DNA of 64,000 nucleotides from Pseudomonas rhodesiae (GTDB lineage Bacteria > Pseudomonadota > Gammaproteobacteria > Pseudomonadales > Pseudomonadaceae). This document shows, in pieces, positions 17,648 to 26,470 of the stretch; within the stretch, counting starts at the first letter, position 1, and each line of letters opens with the position of its first letter. The position numbers were made by a program, and so were the translations under genes. The stretch lies in the NCBI RefSeq assembly GCF_007858255.1, contig NZ_VFEU01000007.1, positions 1 to 64,000 on the forward strand, in the 5' to 3' direction. The notes beneath the pieces are model-generated. The model was not told the origin of the DNA. It did not search any database and was given only the letters and a program-made list of their open reading frames with translations.

Positions 17648-17941
17648 ATGTCGCGTCCTGCCTGGTCCCTGTTTAACTACCAACTGATCGAGCCGGACGA
17701 GCAGCTGGATCTGTTCGCCTGCCAGGAAGTGCGGGTGCATCTGGTGACGCGTCAATTGGAACTGGGCGGCTCCATCGATCGCACGCTGTGCGGCACGTTA
17801 TTGCCGGCGCAGCCGCGTTGGTCGCTGGTGGATCGGTCGATTTTCCAGGACCAGCGTTTGTGCCCTCTGTGCCGGGCTATCCTTGAGTCTCAGAAGCGCG
17901 GCACACCGCCGATCTGGCCGGAACTGCGCTTTGAACTCTAG
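17648..17941 (+). CDS. small protein of unknown function with CxxC pair
   Basis: 97 residues starting MSRPAWSLFNYQLIEP. ATG 17648 follows TTTGGAG at 9 bases, and the upstream extension of the frame (from 17534) overlaps tesA. The C-terminal part has CPLCRAILESQKRG, and another Cys occurs in TLCGTLL, so a metal site is possible. No membrane segment is seen. It lies 58 bases after tesA and could be cotranscribed with it. The function is unknown. Confidence 0.7.
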   Translation: MSRPAWSLFNYQLIEPDEQLDLFACQEVRVHLVTRQLELGGSIDRTLCGTLLPAQPRWSLVDRSIFQDQRLCPLCRAILESQKRGTPPIWPELRFEL

Positions 17942-17985
17942 AAGCAGCTGCAAGCGTCAAGCTATAAGCTGTAAGCTAGCAATTG
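17942..17985. repeat. short degenerate AAGCT-rich repeat
   Basis: The sequence carries tandem imperfect units (GCTGCAAGC, GTCAAGCT, ATAAGCTGTAAGCT), a pattern I remember from Pseudomonas intergenic regions. It sits between the CxxC protein stop and the L,D-transpeptidase gene. Confidence 0.4.
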
Positions 17986-18023
17986 GCTTTAACTTACCCG
18001 TCGTTCTGCGAAGGATTTTTCGG

Positions 18024-18992
18024 ATGTTGTCGCGCCTTTCCGTCGTTACCTGCTGCCTGTCGCTTGCTGCCCTGTGTGCGGCCGGTTCGGCAGCGGCCCT
18101 GCAGTTGCCCTTGCCACCCCCGGGGGAAGACATCGTCGGCCAAGTCCAAGTGATCAAGGCCAAGTACGAAGACACCTTTGCCGATCTTGGCACTGCGTAT
18201 GACCTGGGCTACTCGGAGATGGTCGCGGCCAACCCGGGCGTGGATGCCTGGTTGCCGGGCGCGGGCACCGAGATCGTGCTGCCGACGCGCTTCATCCTGC
18301 CGCCGGGGCCGCGCGAAGGCATTGTGATCAACCTCGCGGAATACCGGCTCTACTACTACCCCAAAGGCCAGAACGTGGTTTACACGTTCCCGTTGGGGAT
18401 CGGTCGAGAAGGCTGGGGCTCCCCGATTGCCCACACCAGCATTATCGCCAAGACGCCCAACCCGACCTGGACACCGCCGGCCTCGATCAAGGCCGAGCAC
18501 GCCGCCAATGGCGACCCGCTGCCCAACGTGGTGCCGGCAGGGCCGAACAATCCCTTGGGGCCGTTCAAGTTCACGCTGGGAACGCCGGGGTACCTGATCC
18601 ACGGCTCCAACATGAAGTTCGGCATCGGCACGCGTACCAGCCATGGCTGCTTCCGCATGTTCAACAACAATGTGTTGGAGATGGCCGATATGGTGCCGGT
18701 CGGCACATCGGTGCGCATCATCAACGATGCCTATAAGTTCGGCAGCAGTGGCGGCAAGGTGTACCTGGAGGCGCATACGCCCCTGAACGATGACGGCACG
18801 CCATCGGTAGTGGACAAACATACGGCGGTGATCAACGCCTTGCTCAAGCGCGAAGACTTGGCCAATAACCTGCGGGTCAATTGGGATCAGGTGCGTGACG
18901 TGGTGGCGGCGGAAGACGGTCTGCCCACTGAAATCGGTGTGCCAGGCGCGGCGCCCATGGTATCCAGTACGCCGATCGATCTGCAGCAGTAA
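18024..18992 (+). CDS. periplasmic L,D-transpeptidase (YkuD family)
   Basis: 322 residues with a signal peptide (MLSRLSVVTCCLSLAALCAAGSAAA region, residues 1-25; first part MLSRLSVVTCCLSLAALC). A LysM-like segment follows (GTAYDLGYSEMVAANPGVD). The YkuD domain runs from about residue 100 to 240, with the catalytic block HGSNMKFGIG, then TSHGCFRMFN carrying the active-site His and Cys. These enzymes make 3-3 crosslinks in peptidoglycan or attach Braun-type lipoprotein. The second role is attractive because oprI lies just downstream in convergent orientation. ATG 18024 follows AAGGATTTTTCGG. The frame extends upstream to 17883, overlapping the preceding gene, and that is rejected. Confidence 0.92.
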   Translation: MLSRLSVVTCCLSLAALCAAGSAAALQLPLPPPGEDIVGQVQVIKAKYEDTFADLGTAYDLGYSEMVAANPGVDAWLPGAGTEIVLPTRFILPPGPREGIVINLAEYRLYYYPKGQNVVYTFPLGIGREGWGSPIAHTSIIAKTPNPTWTPPASIKAEHAANGDPLPNVVPAGPNNPLGPFKFTLGTPGYLIHGSNMKFGIGTRTSHGCFRMFNNNVLEMADMVPVGTSVRIINDAYKFGSSGGKVYLEAHTPLNDDGTPSVVDKHTAVINALLKREDLANNLRVNWDQVRDVVAAEDGLPTEIGVPGAAPMVSSTPIDLQQ

Positions 18993-19009
18993 GCCTGCAA
19001 CCTGCCAAG

Positions 19010-19043
19010 CCCGCCCCGGCCTCGTGCCGCGGCGGGTTTTTTA
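19010..19043 (+). terminator. rho-independent terminator after the L,D-transpeptidase gene
   Basis: Stem CCCGCC...GGC with GCC...GGCGGG, followed by TTTTTTATT. Confidence 0.85.
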
Positions 19044-19075
19044 TTGGCCGGGGTTACGGGTGAATCCCAGGCAAT

Positions 19076-19102
19076 AAAAAGCCGATCCAAAAATGGATCG
19101 GC
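19076..19102 (-). terminator. rho-independent terminator of oprI
   Basis: GCCGATCC, a 6-base loop and GGATCGGC form a perfect stem. On the minus strand it is followed by a T5 run, 23 bases after the oprI stop. Confidence 0.88.
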
Positions 19103-19125
19103 TTGATAACAACCCCGAGGGGTTA

Positions 19126-19377
19126 TTACTTGCGGCTAGCTTTTTCAAGCATGCGCAGAGCGCGCTCGTTAGCTTCGTCAGCAGTCTGTTGTGCTTTTTG
19201 AGCAGCAGCCAGAGCTTCATCAGCTTTACGGTAGGCTTCGTCTGCACGAGCCTGGGAGCGAGCTGCTGCGTCTTCAGTTGCAGTCAGACGAGCTTCGGTT
19301 TCTTTGGAGACGCTGCTGCAACCGGTAGCCAGAACTGCGGCCAGAGCCAGAGCAGAGAATTTCAGAACGTTGTTCAT
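19126..19377 (-). CDS. oprI: major outer membrane lipoprotein OprI
   Basis: 83-residue Lpp-type lipoprotein. The start [22 protein letters not shown] is a lipoprotein signal with lipobox LATGC, so Cys19 is the lipidated residue. The mature part is a helical, Ala-rich heptad repeat ([20 protein letters not shown], then [18 protein letters not shown]) that trimerises, ending RMLEKASRK; the C-terminal Lys can attach to peptidoglycan. A longer start (MKGNTMNN) is less likely, because AAGGGGAAC lies just ahead of ATG 19377. The strong terminator and isolated unit fit a highly expressed structural gene. Confidence 0.96.
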   Translation of the reverse strand: MNNVLKFSALALAAVLATGCSSVSKETEARLTATEDAAARSQARADEAYRKADEALAAAQKAQQTADEANERALRMLEKASRK

Positions 19378-19443
19378 CGTGTTCCCCTTCAAGGACTTTC
19401 TATTAAATGGCTACTTCTCAGATTGAGCTTATAGCCGGCGTAC

Positions 19444-19471
19444 ATACTACCCATTACTTGTAGTAAGTAAA
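19444..19471 (-). promoter_or_regulatory. oprI: candidate oprI promoter with internal inverted repeat
   Basis: Read on the minus strand: TTTACT (-35), 16 bases, TAGTAT (-10), about 65 bases ahead of the oprI start. The inverted repeat TTACTT-gtagt-AAGTAA spans the spacer, as an operator might. The assignment is by eye only. Confidence 0.4.
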
Positions 19472-19987
19472 CTGACGTAGCGCAAGAAGCAAAAAAAATT
19501 CTTGCGGCGAATCTGTTTTGGCTAACCTTGCGTGGGTTTGTATAAAAATTGTCCAGTTTTTTTCACTGGGCCCGCATCGAGCCTGGCTGAAAGCGCCAGC
19601 CTGCCTGTGTTGGGTCTTGTACATAGATGAAAATTTATATAACTATCCGAGCACTTCCGTTGCGCTTGGCGGTGCATGGTCTGGCATCTTTTTAAGCATG
19701 TAGAGGTGACTTTAAGAGCGCCTGTTCGTCTCAAGGTTCAACTGCCGGCAATGTTCAGGCTTTCGATCATCGATGGGTCGAAGCCCTTTCTGTATCCACC
19801 AGCGGCGGGGGATGGTGCATGCGCCTTGAGCAATTGCAGGATTGGTGCCTACTATTCCCTACGGGCTGGTTGCGAGCGCTAGAGGTATTCTCGTTGTCGA
19901 AACCGGCACGGGTTGGCGTAGATGTTCCTTCGCCGGAAAAACATCGGTAAGGTAGGGGTCAGAAACCAAGACCCGCGAGGAGTAGTG
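19472..19987. other. gene-free region between oprI and the acetyltransferase gene
   Basis: About 500 bases without a convincing gene. It holds a hairpin at 19481-19506 (CGCAAGAA and TTCTTGCG around an A-rich loop) and a second potential stem near 19582-19602 (GGCTG...CAGCC). The only open frames are short, lack ribosome sites and read like random sequence. The GC content is lower than in the surrounding genes. A small RNA or long leader cannot be excluded. Confidence 0.5.
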
Positions 19988-20269
19988 ATGAGCGAGGCGT
20001 TGTCCATCCACCATGACCAGACGGGTCATCAGTTCGAGACCACTGTGGACGGTCATCGTGCCTACTTGACCTATATGGACCTTGGCAAACAGACCCTGGA
20101 TATCTATCGCACCTTCGTGCCTAACGCGTTGAGAGGGCGTGGTATTGCGGCAGCGCTGACCGAGGAGGCCTTGAAGTTCGCCGAGGCGGCGGGCTACACG
20201 GTGATCCCGTCCTGCTCTTATGTAGAGCGTTATATGGAGCGCCACCAGCGCCATGCCGCCAAGTTGTAA
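19988..20269 (+). CDS. GNAT-type N-acetyltransferase (YjdJ-like small family)
   Basis: 93 residues starting MSEALSIHHDQTGHQF after GCGAGGAGTAGTG. It contains the acetyl-CoA binding segment VPNALRGRGIAAALTEEALKFAE (as VPNALRGRGIAAAL and TEEALKFAE) and ends with SYVERYMERHQRHAAKL, a layout seen in the mini-GNAT YjdJ family. Members acetylate small amines or protein N-termini; the substrate here is unknown. It has its own terminator downstream, shared with the convergent DAHP synthase gene. Confidence 0.88.
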   Translation: MSEALSIHHDQTGHQFETTVDGHRAYLTYMDLGKQTLDIYRTFVPNALRGRGIAAALTEEALKFAEAAGYTVIPSCSYVERYMERHQRHAAKL

Positions 20270-20286
20270 GGCACCCAGATCAGCAT

Positions 20287-20316
20287 AAAAAACGCCGGGC
20301 TCAGCCCGGCGTTTTT
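20287..20316. terminator. bidirectional terminator between the acetyltransferase and DAHP synthase genes
   Basis: AAAAAACGCCGGGC, a 3-base loop and GCCCGGCGTTTTT, with T runs on both strands. Confidence 0.9.
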
Positions 20317-20339
20317 GTGTGCGTAAACCCGAGCCGGGT

Positions 20340-21416
20340 TCAGCCGCGTTGGCGCTTGGGCAATACATCCTTGAGCTTGGCGTGCATGCTGCGCAGGGTG
20401 TTCTCGGTGGCCGCCCAATCGATGCAGGCATCGGTGATCGACACGCCGTACTGCAAGTCGGCCAGGTCCTTGGGAATCGCCTGGCAACCCCAGTTCAAAT
20501 GGCTCTCGACCATCAAGCCGATGATCGACTGGTTGCCTTCCAGGATCTGGTTGGCAACGTTTTCCATCACCAGCGGTTGCAGGGCCGGGTCCTTGTTGGA
20601 GTTGGCGTGGCTGCAGTCGACCATGATGTTCGGCTTGATCTTGGCCTTGTTCAGCGCCTGTTCGCACAATGCGACACTGACCGAATCATAGTTGGGCTTA
20701 CCGTTGCCGCCACGCAGCACCACATGGCCGTAGGCATTGCCTTTGGTGGTGACGATGGAGACGCCGCCTTCCGGGTTGATACCCAGGAAACGGTGAGGGC
20801 TGGAGACCGATTGCAGTGCGTTGATCGCTACGGTCAGGCCGCCGTCGGTGCCATTCTTGAAGCCCACGGCCGACGACAGGCCGGACGCCATTTCGCGGTG
20901 GGTCTGGGATTCGGTGGTGCGTGCGCCAATGGCCGACCAACTGATCAGATCCTGCAGGTATTGCGGGGAGATCGGGTCCAGTGCTTCGGTGGCGGTGGGC
21001 AGGCCCATTTCGGCCAGATCCAGCAGCAATTGACGACCGATGTGCAAACCGTCCTGGATCTTGAACGAGTCGTCCAGGTACGGGTCGTTGATCAGACCTT
21101 TCCAGCCGACGGTGGTGCGCGGCTTTTCAAAGTAGACACGCATGACCAGATACAGGGTATCGGAGACTTCTGCCGCCAATACCTTGAGGCGCTCGGCGTA
21201 TTCGTGAGCCGCCTTGAGGTCGTGGATCGAGCAAGGGCCGATCACCACGAAGAGGCGATGGTCGGTGCCGTCGAGGATATTACGAATGACTTCGCGGCCT
21301 TTGGTAACGGTCTGCAGGGCAGTCTCGCTCAAAGGGATTTCGCGCTTGAGCTGATCGGGGGTGATCAGAGTCTCGTTGGATTCGACGTTAAGGTCATTGA
21401 TCGGTAAATCAGCCAT
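20340..21416 (-). CDS. 3-deoxy-7-phosphoheptulonate (DAHP) synthase, type I
   Basis: 358-residue enzyme of the AroF/AroG/AroH family. It joins phosphoenolpyruvate and erythrose 4-phosphate in the first step of aromatic amino acid synthesis. Active-site blocks are VVIGPCSIHD, MRVYFEKPRTTVGWKGL, GARTTESQTHREMASG, GFKNGTDG, LRGGNGKPNYD, MVDCSHANSNK and IGLMVESHLNWG, which include the PEP-binding Arg/Lys and metal-binding Cys, His and Glu residues. The frame begins at 21437, but MADLPINDLNVES at 21416 gives the usual 358-residue length. Which amino acid inhibits it cannot be read with confidence, so no symbol is given. Confidence 0.94.
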   Translation of the reverse strand: MADLPINDLNVESNETLITPDQLKREIPLSETALQTVTKGREVIRNILDGTDHRLFVVIGPCSIHDLKAAHEYAERLKVLAAEVSDTLYLVMRVYFEKPRTTVGWKGLINDPYLDDSFKIQDGLHIGRQLLLDLAEMGLPTATEALDPISPQYLQDLISWSAIGARTTESQTHREMASGLSSAVGFKNGTDGGLTVAINALQSVSSPHRFLGINPEGGVSIVTTKGNAYGHVVLRGGNGKPNYDSVSVALCEQALNKAKIKPNIMVDCSHANSNKDPALQPLVMENVANQILEGNQSIIGLMVESHLNWGCQAIPKDLADLQYGVSITDACIDWAATENTLRSMHAKLKDVLPKRQRG

Positions 21417-21546
21417 CGTGTTACTCGTCAGGGTCACGGGTGCCGGCCGCCAGCCGTTCCCGTGCGGCGGTGCACAGCATGATTTGGATGCAGGGGGGAG
21501 GAACCTTAGCGCGTATTACGGGCCCGCGACAATGGGCGGCGCGGGT

Positions 21547-21981
21547 TTAATCCCGCACGGGCTGCACAAACGCGTCGTGGGAGAACTCTAACGCGTGCCG
21601 CGCAACCCATTCCCTGGCCAGGGCCTCGAACTGCTGAGGGGACGGCTCGGCATCTTCGTGCTGGCGGCAGTAGCGTTCTATCCGGCATGCTTGCTCGCCC
21701 ATGCGCGCGCCGAACAGGGCATGTTCATCGGTGAACGAGATGCCCACACGATAGCCACCTTCAACCTTGCGGCACCAGGCCACGTACCCCGGATAGCGGG
21801 CGCTGGCGCCCAAGGATGGGATGTGCAGTTCCACCGCCGTGCCTTGCCGCCAGGCGCGCGGCCAATGACAAGCAATGCCGCCCAAGCCGGCAGTGAGGAG
21901 GCGTTGACGGGGAATGGCGGGAGAGGGGCGTTGGATTAACTCGACAGCGACATCATCAGGGTGAGGTAAAAAACGACCCAT
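21547..21981 (-). CDS. PilZ-domain protein with degenerate c-di-GMP motif
   Basis: 144 residues starting MGRFLPHPDDVAVELIQ; the longer frame to 22116 runs across the divergent gene and is rejected. Residues about 10-100 have the PilZ beta-barrel pattern (VELIQRPS, GTAVELHIPSLGA, GYVAWCRKVEGGYRVGISFTD as GYVAWCRKVEG and GYRVGISFTD). The binding motif RxxxR plus D/NxSxxG is not canonical: the region reads PRQRLLTAGLGGIACHW. The C-terminal 40 residues are helical and charged. c-di-GMP binding is therefore uncertain. The start codon overlaps that of the thioredoxin-like gene on the other strand. Confidence 0.85.
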   Translation of the reverse strand: MGRFLPHPDDVAVELIQRPSPAIPRQRLLTAGLGGIACHWPRAWRQGTAVELHIPSLGASARYPGYVAWCRKVEGGYRVGISFTDEHALFGARMGEQACRIERYCRQHEDAEPSPQQFEALAREWVARHALEFSHDAFVQPVRD

Positions 21982-22366
21982 GTACACGGACTCCGAGCAC
22001 CGTCCAGTTGACGGCGGTGGCAGCAGTATAGTGAAGGAACTGGAATTGACCGACCTGGATATTGACCAGCAATTGCTGGGATTGCCAGGGATTTCGCTGG
22101 TGGTATTTGTCAGCACCGGCTGTTCCAGTTGCCGCTGGGCGCGTCAGCAAATGCCGGGCTGGCGCTTGCCGGTAGACCGCGTGTGCTGGGTGGATGCTGG
22201 GCATAACGGCGGTGCGGTCGAACGTTACCAGATCTTTCATTTGCCGGCGTTGTTCGTGGTGTGCGAGGGTCAATTCCTTGGGCAATTGCAGACACGTCTT
22301 ACACCTGCGGCCGTTGTCGAGGCAGTAAATGAAGCGCTTACCCGCACACCGGAGGAGTTGCCATGA
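21980..22366 (+). CDS. thioredoxin-fold protein with CSSC motif
   Basis: 128 residues with a thioredoxin-like core: SLVVFVSTGCSSCRWARQQ holds a CxxC redox pair near residues 49-52, followed by the strand DRVCWVDAG and the cis-Pro region IFHLPALFVVCEGQ. No signal peptide is seen, so it is probably cytoplasmic. The first in-frame start is ATG 21980; a GTG at 22031 (VKELELTDLD) is a possible alternative. It overlaps the next gene by 4 bases (ATGA), so it is the first gene of a three-gene unit with the panE-like and 5'-nucleotidase genes. Confidence 0.8.
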   Translation: MYTDSEHRPVDGGGSSIVKELELTDLDIDQQLLGLPGISLVVFVSTGCSSCRWARQQMPGWRLPVDRVCWVDAGHNGGAVERYQIFHLPALFVVCEGQFLGQLQTRLTPAAVVEAVNEALTRTPEELP

Positions 22367-23325
22367 CCACAGTTACACCCCAGTCGCCTCGCATTGGCAT
22401 CATCGGCACCGGCGCCATTGGCGGTTTTTATGGCTTGATGCTGGCGCGCGCCGGGTTTGATGTGCACTTTCTGCTGCGCAGCGAATATGCGGCGGTCAGC
22501 GAGCAGGGGTTGCGCGTGAACAGCAGTGTGCATGGTGCTTTGCATCTGCACCCCGTGCAGGCTTACGCCCAGGCAGCCGATATGCCGCCCTGCGATTGGT
22601 TGCTGGTAGGCACCAAGTCCACCGGCAATGTTGAGCTGGCACCGACCCTGGCCCAGGTTGCGGCGCCGGATGCCAAAGTGGTGTTGTTGCAAAACGGCCT
22701 CGATGTTGAGGACAGCCTGCGTGAACACTTGCCGGCATCGCTGCACCTGCTGGGCGGCTTGTGCTACATCGGCGTACACCGTTCCGGCCCCGGTGTGGTC
22801 GAGCACCAGGCCCTGGGGCGGGTCAACCTCGGCTATCACAGCGGCTCGGCCGCCAGCGATGAAAACCGTCAGAAGGAGATTGTCGAGGCCGGCGCCGCGT
22901 TGTTTCATCAGGCCGGTATCGAGTCACAGGCCATGGCCAATGTGCATCAGGCGCGCTGGCATAAATTGGTGTGGAACGTGCCTTTCAACGGCCTCTCGGT
23001 TTTATTGAAGGCTGGCACCACTAACCTGATGGCCGACACCTCCAGCCGCGAGCTGATCCAGGCGCTGATGGCCGAAGTGATACAGGGCGCCCATGCGTGT
23101 GGCCACGAAATCCCGGCCAGCTATGCCGAGCAGATGTTCGCCATGACCGAGACCATGGACGACTACCTGCCGAGCATGTATCACGACTATATGCACAAGC
23201 GCCCGCTGGAACTGGCGGCGATCTATGCACGGCCGTTATCCGCCGCCAAGGCCGCCGGGTGCGAGCTGCCGCGTATGCAGGCACTGCACCAGGCTTTGAG
23301 TTTTATTGATCGGCACAATCGCTGA
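22363..23325 (+). CDS. 2-dehydropantoate 2-reductase (PanE family)
   Basis: 320-residue NADP-dependent reductase of the ketopantoate reductase family. The Rossmann motif is IGIIGTGAIGGFYGLMLARAG. The KST block is LVGTKST, the catalytic Lys region is RWHKLVWNVPFNGLSVLL, and the C-terminal acid and Ser/Asp contacts lie in LPSMYHDYMHKRPLELAAI (as YHDYMHKRPLEL). Reduction of ketopantoate to pantoate feeds coenzyme A synthesis. Pseudomonads carry several paralogs, so this may act on another 2-keto acid, and the symbol panE is withheld. It is translationally coupled to the thioredoxin-like gene. Confidence 0.9.
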   Translation: MTTVTPQSPRIGIIGTGAIGGFYGLMLARAGFDVHFLLRSEYAAVSEQGLRVNSSVHGALHLHPVQAYAQAADMPPCDWLLVGTKSTGNVELAPTLAQVAAPDAKVVLLQNGLDVEDSLREHLPASLHLLGGLCYIGVHRSGPGVVEHQALGRVNLGYHSGSAASDENRQKEIVEAGAALFHQAGIESQAMANVHQARWHKLVWNVPFNGLSVLLKAGTTNLMADTSSRELIQALMAEVIQGAHACGHEIPASYAEQMFAMTETMDDYLPSMYHDYMHKRPLELAAIYARPLSAAKAAGCELPRMQALHQALSFIDRHNR

Positions 23326-23340
23326 TCGGGAGGAGCACAG

Positions 23341-24252
23341 ATGGCAAAGGGATTGGGTGACAAACTGGTGCTGGCGATTTCGTCGCGGGCGCTGTTCGAC
23401 CTCAGCGAAAGTCACAAAATCTACCTGGCCGAAGGCGTGGAGACTTATCGCAAATACCAGATCGAACATGAAGAAGAGATCTTGGAACCCGGCGATGCCT
23501 TCCCGCTGGTCAAGAAACTGCTGAGCCTCAACGCCAGCCTGGGCCGTGCCCGTGTCGAGGTGGTGCTGGTGTCGCGCAACAGCGCCGACACCGGCCTACG
23601 CGTGTTCAATTCCATCCAGCATTACGGCCTGGATATTTCTCGCGCCGCGTTCGTTGGTGGGCGTAGTCCTTATCCTTATTTGGCGGCATTTGGTTGCCAT
23701 CTGTTTTTGTCCACCCATGCCGAAGATGTGCGCAGCGCCCTGGATGCCGGTTTCGCGGCGGCGACGATTTTGTCCGGCGGTGCGCGCCGGGCCGGCAGCG
23801 AGGAATTGCGCATCGCCTTCGACGGCGACGCGGTGCTGTTCTCCGATGAATCCGAGCGTGTGTACCAGGCCGGAGGGCTTGAAGCATTCCAGGCCAGCGA
23901 GCGCGAATCGGCACGCCAGCCTTTGCATGGTGGGCCTTTCAAAGGGTTTCTGGCGGCGCTCAACTTGCTGCAACGTGAGTTTCCGGACGAGGCATGTCCA
24001 ATCCGTACCGCACTGGTGACCGCGCGTTCGGCGCCGTCCCATGAGCGGGTGATCCGCACTTTGCGAGAGTGGGACATCCGGCTGGACGAGTCGCTGTTTC
24101 TCGGCGGGTTGGAGAAATCCGCGTTTCTTGAGGCATTCGCCGCCGATGTGTTTTTCGATGATCAGGCCGGTCATTGCGAGAAAGCCAGGGAGGTAGTCGC
24201 CACCGGGCATGTGCCTCATGGCATTAGCAATGAACTGAAGAGCCCGGTCTGA
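23341..24252 (+). CDS. 5'-nucleotidase (cytosolic type, PF06189-like)
   Basis: 303 residues, cytoplasmic, starting MAKGLGDKLVLAISSRALFD, with a strong ribosome site GGGAGGAG at 8 bases. Family-typical blocks are LSESHKIYLAEGVETYRKYQ (as LSESHKIYLAEGVET), EVVLVSRNSADTGLRVFNSI, RAAFVGGRSPYPYL, LFLSTHAEDVR, DGDAVLFSDESERVY and VFFDDQAGHCE. The Asp-rich blocks fit a HAD-like phosphohydrolase acting on nucleoside monophosphates. It ends the unit begun at 21980; nothing obvious links nucleotide dephosphorylation with the two upstream genes. Confidence 0.9.
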   Translation: MAKGLGDKLVLAISSRALFDLSESHKIYLAEGVETYRKYQIEHEEEILEPGDAFPLVKKLLSLNASLGRARVEVVLVSRNSADTGLRVFNSIQHYGLDISRAAFVGGRSPYPYLAAFGCHLFLSTHAEDVRSALDAGFAAATILSGGARRAGSEELRIAFDGDAVLFSDESERVYQAGGLEAFQASERESARQPLHGGPFKGFLAALNLLQREFPDEACPIRTALVTARSAPSHERVIRTLREWDIRLDESLFLGGLEKSAFLEAFAADVFFDDQAGHCEKAREVVATGHVPHGISNELKSPV

Positions 24253-24323
24253 GCCAATCCAACTCCGCACGGCGCTGCTAAGCTGTTTTGATCTCCGCCA
24301 TCCTGGCTGTCCAGGAGGTTTTT

Positions 24324-24824
24324 ATGATTCGTTCGATGCTGTACGCCACGGACCTCGGCCTGTATGCGCCGTATGTGATGCAACATGCCTTGGCGCTGGC
24401 GCGGACGTTCAAGGCTGACCTGTACGTGATTCATGTGGTTGAACCTATCGGTCTGTTCGCCGAATCGGTGTTGCAGAGCTACCTTGATGAAAAGGCCTTG
24501 ATTGAATGGCAGAGCCAGGGCCTGAGTACCATGATCGCAACGATCGAGCAGCGTGTACTGGAGAGTTTTCGTGAGGAGTTGGGGGAGGGCGAGCAGGACT
24601 TGAAGTGGATCCGCTCGGTGCGCGTGATTCAGGGCGACCCGTGCGAGGTGATTCTCGACCAACTGCGTAAACTTTCCGTCGACTTGTTGATCGTAGGAAG
24701 TCATAGCTCTACCAGTGCGCAGGCCACGCCATTGGGGCGTACTGCCACGCGGGTAGTGCAGCTGTCTACGGTGCCGGTTTACCTGGTGCCGTCGCTACAA
24801 CGTCGACGCAGTGATGACGTGTAA
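24324..24824 (+). CDS. universal stress protein (UspA family)
   Basis: 166 residues starting MIRSMLYATDLGLYAPYVMQH. ATG 24324 follows the excellent site CCAGGAGG, so the upstream ATG at 24288 is rejected. It is a single Usp domain: the N-terminal strand carries the nucleotide-contacting Asp (YATDLG), then ADLYVIHVVEP, and the glycine-rich phosphate loop appears as LLIVGSHSSTSAQATPLGRTATRV (as LIVGSHSS and PLGRTATRVVQ). The loop differs from the strict GxxGxxxxS motif, so ATP binding is uncertain. It is a single gene. Confidence 0.9.
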   Translation: MIRSMLYATDLGLYAPYVMQHALALARTFKADLYVIHVVEPIGLFAESVLQSYLDEKALIEWQSQGLSTMIATIEQRVLESFREELGEGEQDLKWIRSVRVIQGDPCEVILDQLRKLSVDLLIVGSHSSTSAQATPLGRTATRVVQLSTVPVYLVPSLQRRRSDDV

Positions 24825-24870
24825 ATGGGAGATGGGATAAAAAGTTCTAGATTTATCCTTCTGACCTTTA

Positions 24871-24882
24871 ATATAGTTATAT
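24871..24882. promoter_or_regulatory. AT-rich dyad upstream of cysB
   Basis: ATATA-gt-TATAT lies 46 bases ahead of the cysB start, next to the -10-like TAATAT. It could be part of the promoter or an autoregulatory CysB site. This is weak evidence. Confidence 0.3.
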
Positions 24883-24918
24883 ATCGCTGCTGATACCCGT
24901 GGCGTCTATCTGCTTTGA

Positions 24919-25902
<984 letters not shown>

Positions 25903-25981
25903 CCTTAGGCGTTCGTACTCAGGGATCACCCAGGGCGCCAGGGTGAACAGGGCGTCCTATACGAACAAGCGCGCCTACCGA

Positions 25982-26470
25982 TTATTTGGCGTCGGTAACC
26001 GTGAAGTACTGCCGGGCGCCAGCCACCAGCACTTCCACCTCATCGCCTTCGAACTTGCCCAGCAGGCTTTTGCCCAGGGGCGAGCGCGGGGTGATGACGG
26101 TCACCGGCTGGCCCACCACATCCACTTTCAATCCGGCCGCATCGGGCGCCAGGAACAGCCACTGCTGGCGGCCGTTCTGATCTTCCAGGCCCAGTAACGC
26201 ACCGACTTCTATACCACGCTGCTCATCGTAGGGCCGCACTGGCAGGTTCTGGCACAGTGTCAGGGCCTGCTTGATTTCCTCTACGCGCCTGGCTTGCCCG
26301 GTCGCCAGGTAAGAGGCTTCCAGCCCGAGGGTGTCGTATTTGTTCTCGGCGATGTTTTCTTCATGGGTTGCGGTTTCGTAGGCGGTCTGCGCGGCACGTT
26401 GAGCGATGTCGAGATCGACGCCGAGTTTTTCCAGGATGAGCGTGTGGACAGCGTATTTATTCATGTTCAT
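25982..26470 (-). CDS. Gre-like factor (GreA/GreB C-terminal domain)
   Basis: 162 residues starting MNMNKYAVHTLILEKLGVDL. Residues 1-80 look helical and could form a coiled coil (AQRAAQTAYETATHEENIAE). The C-terminal half matches the FKBP-like Gre/Rnk domain, seen in GIEVGALLGLED, VTVITPRSPLGKSLLGKFEG and DEVEVLVAGARQYFTV. Proteins of this type bind RNA polymerase; whether this one cleaves transcripts depends on acidic tip residues that I cannot place. It is distinct from greB at 13272. The start overlaps the stop of the membrane gene by one base (TGATG). Confidence 0.87.
   Translation of the reverse strand: MNMNKYAVHTLILEKLGVDLDIAQRAAQTAYETATHEENIAENKYDTLGLEASYLATGQARRVEEIKQALTLCQNLPVRPYDEQRGIEVGALLGLEDQNGRQQWLFLAPDAAGLKVDVVGQPVTVITPRSPLGKSLLGKFEGDEVEVLVAGARQYFTVTDAK

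Noticed and set aside
19676..19882. 68-codon plus-strand frame ahead of the acetyltransferase gene
   Set aside because: There is no usable ribosome site and the sequence is unlike a folded protein; kept only as part of the gene-free region.
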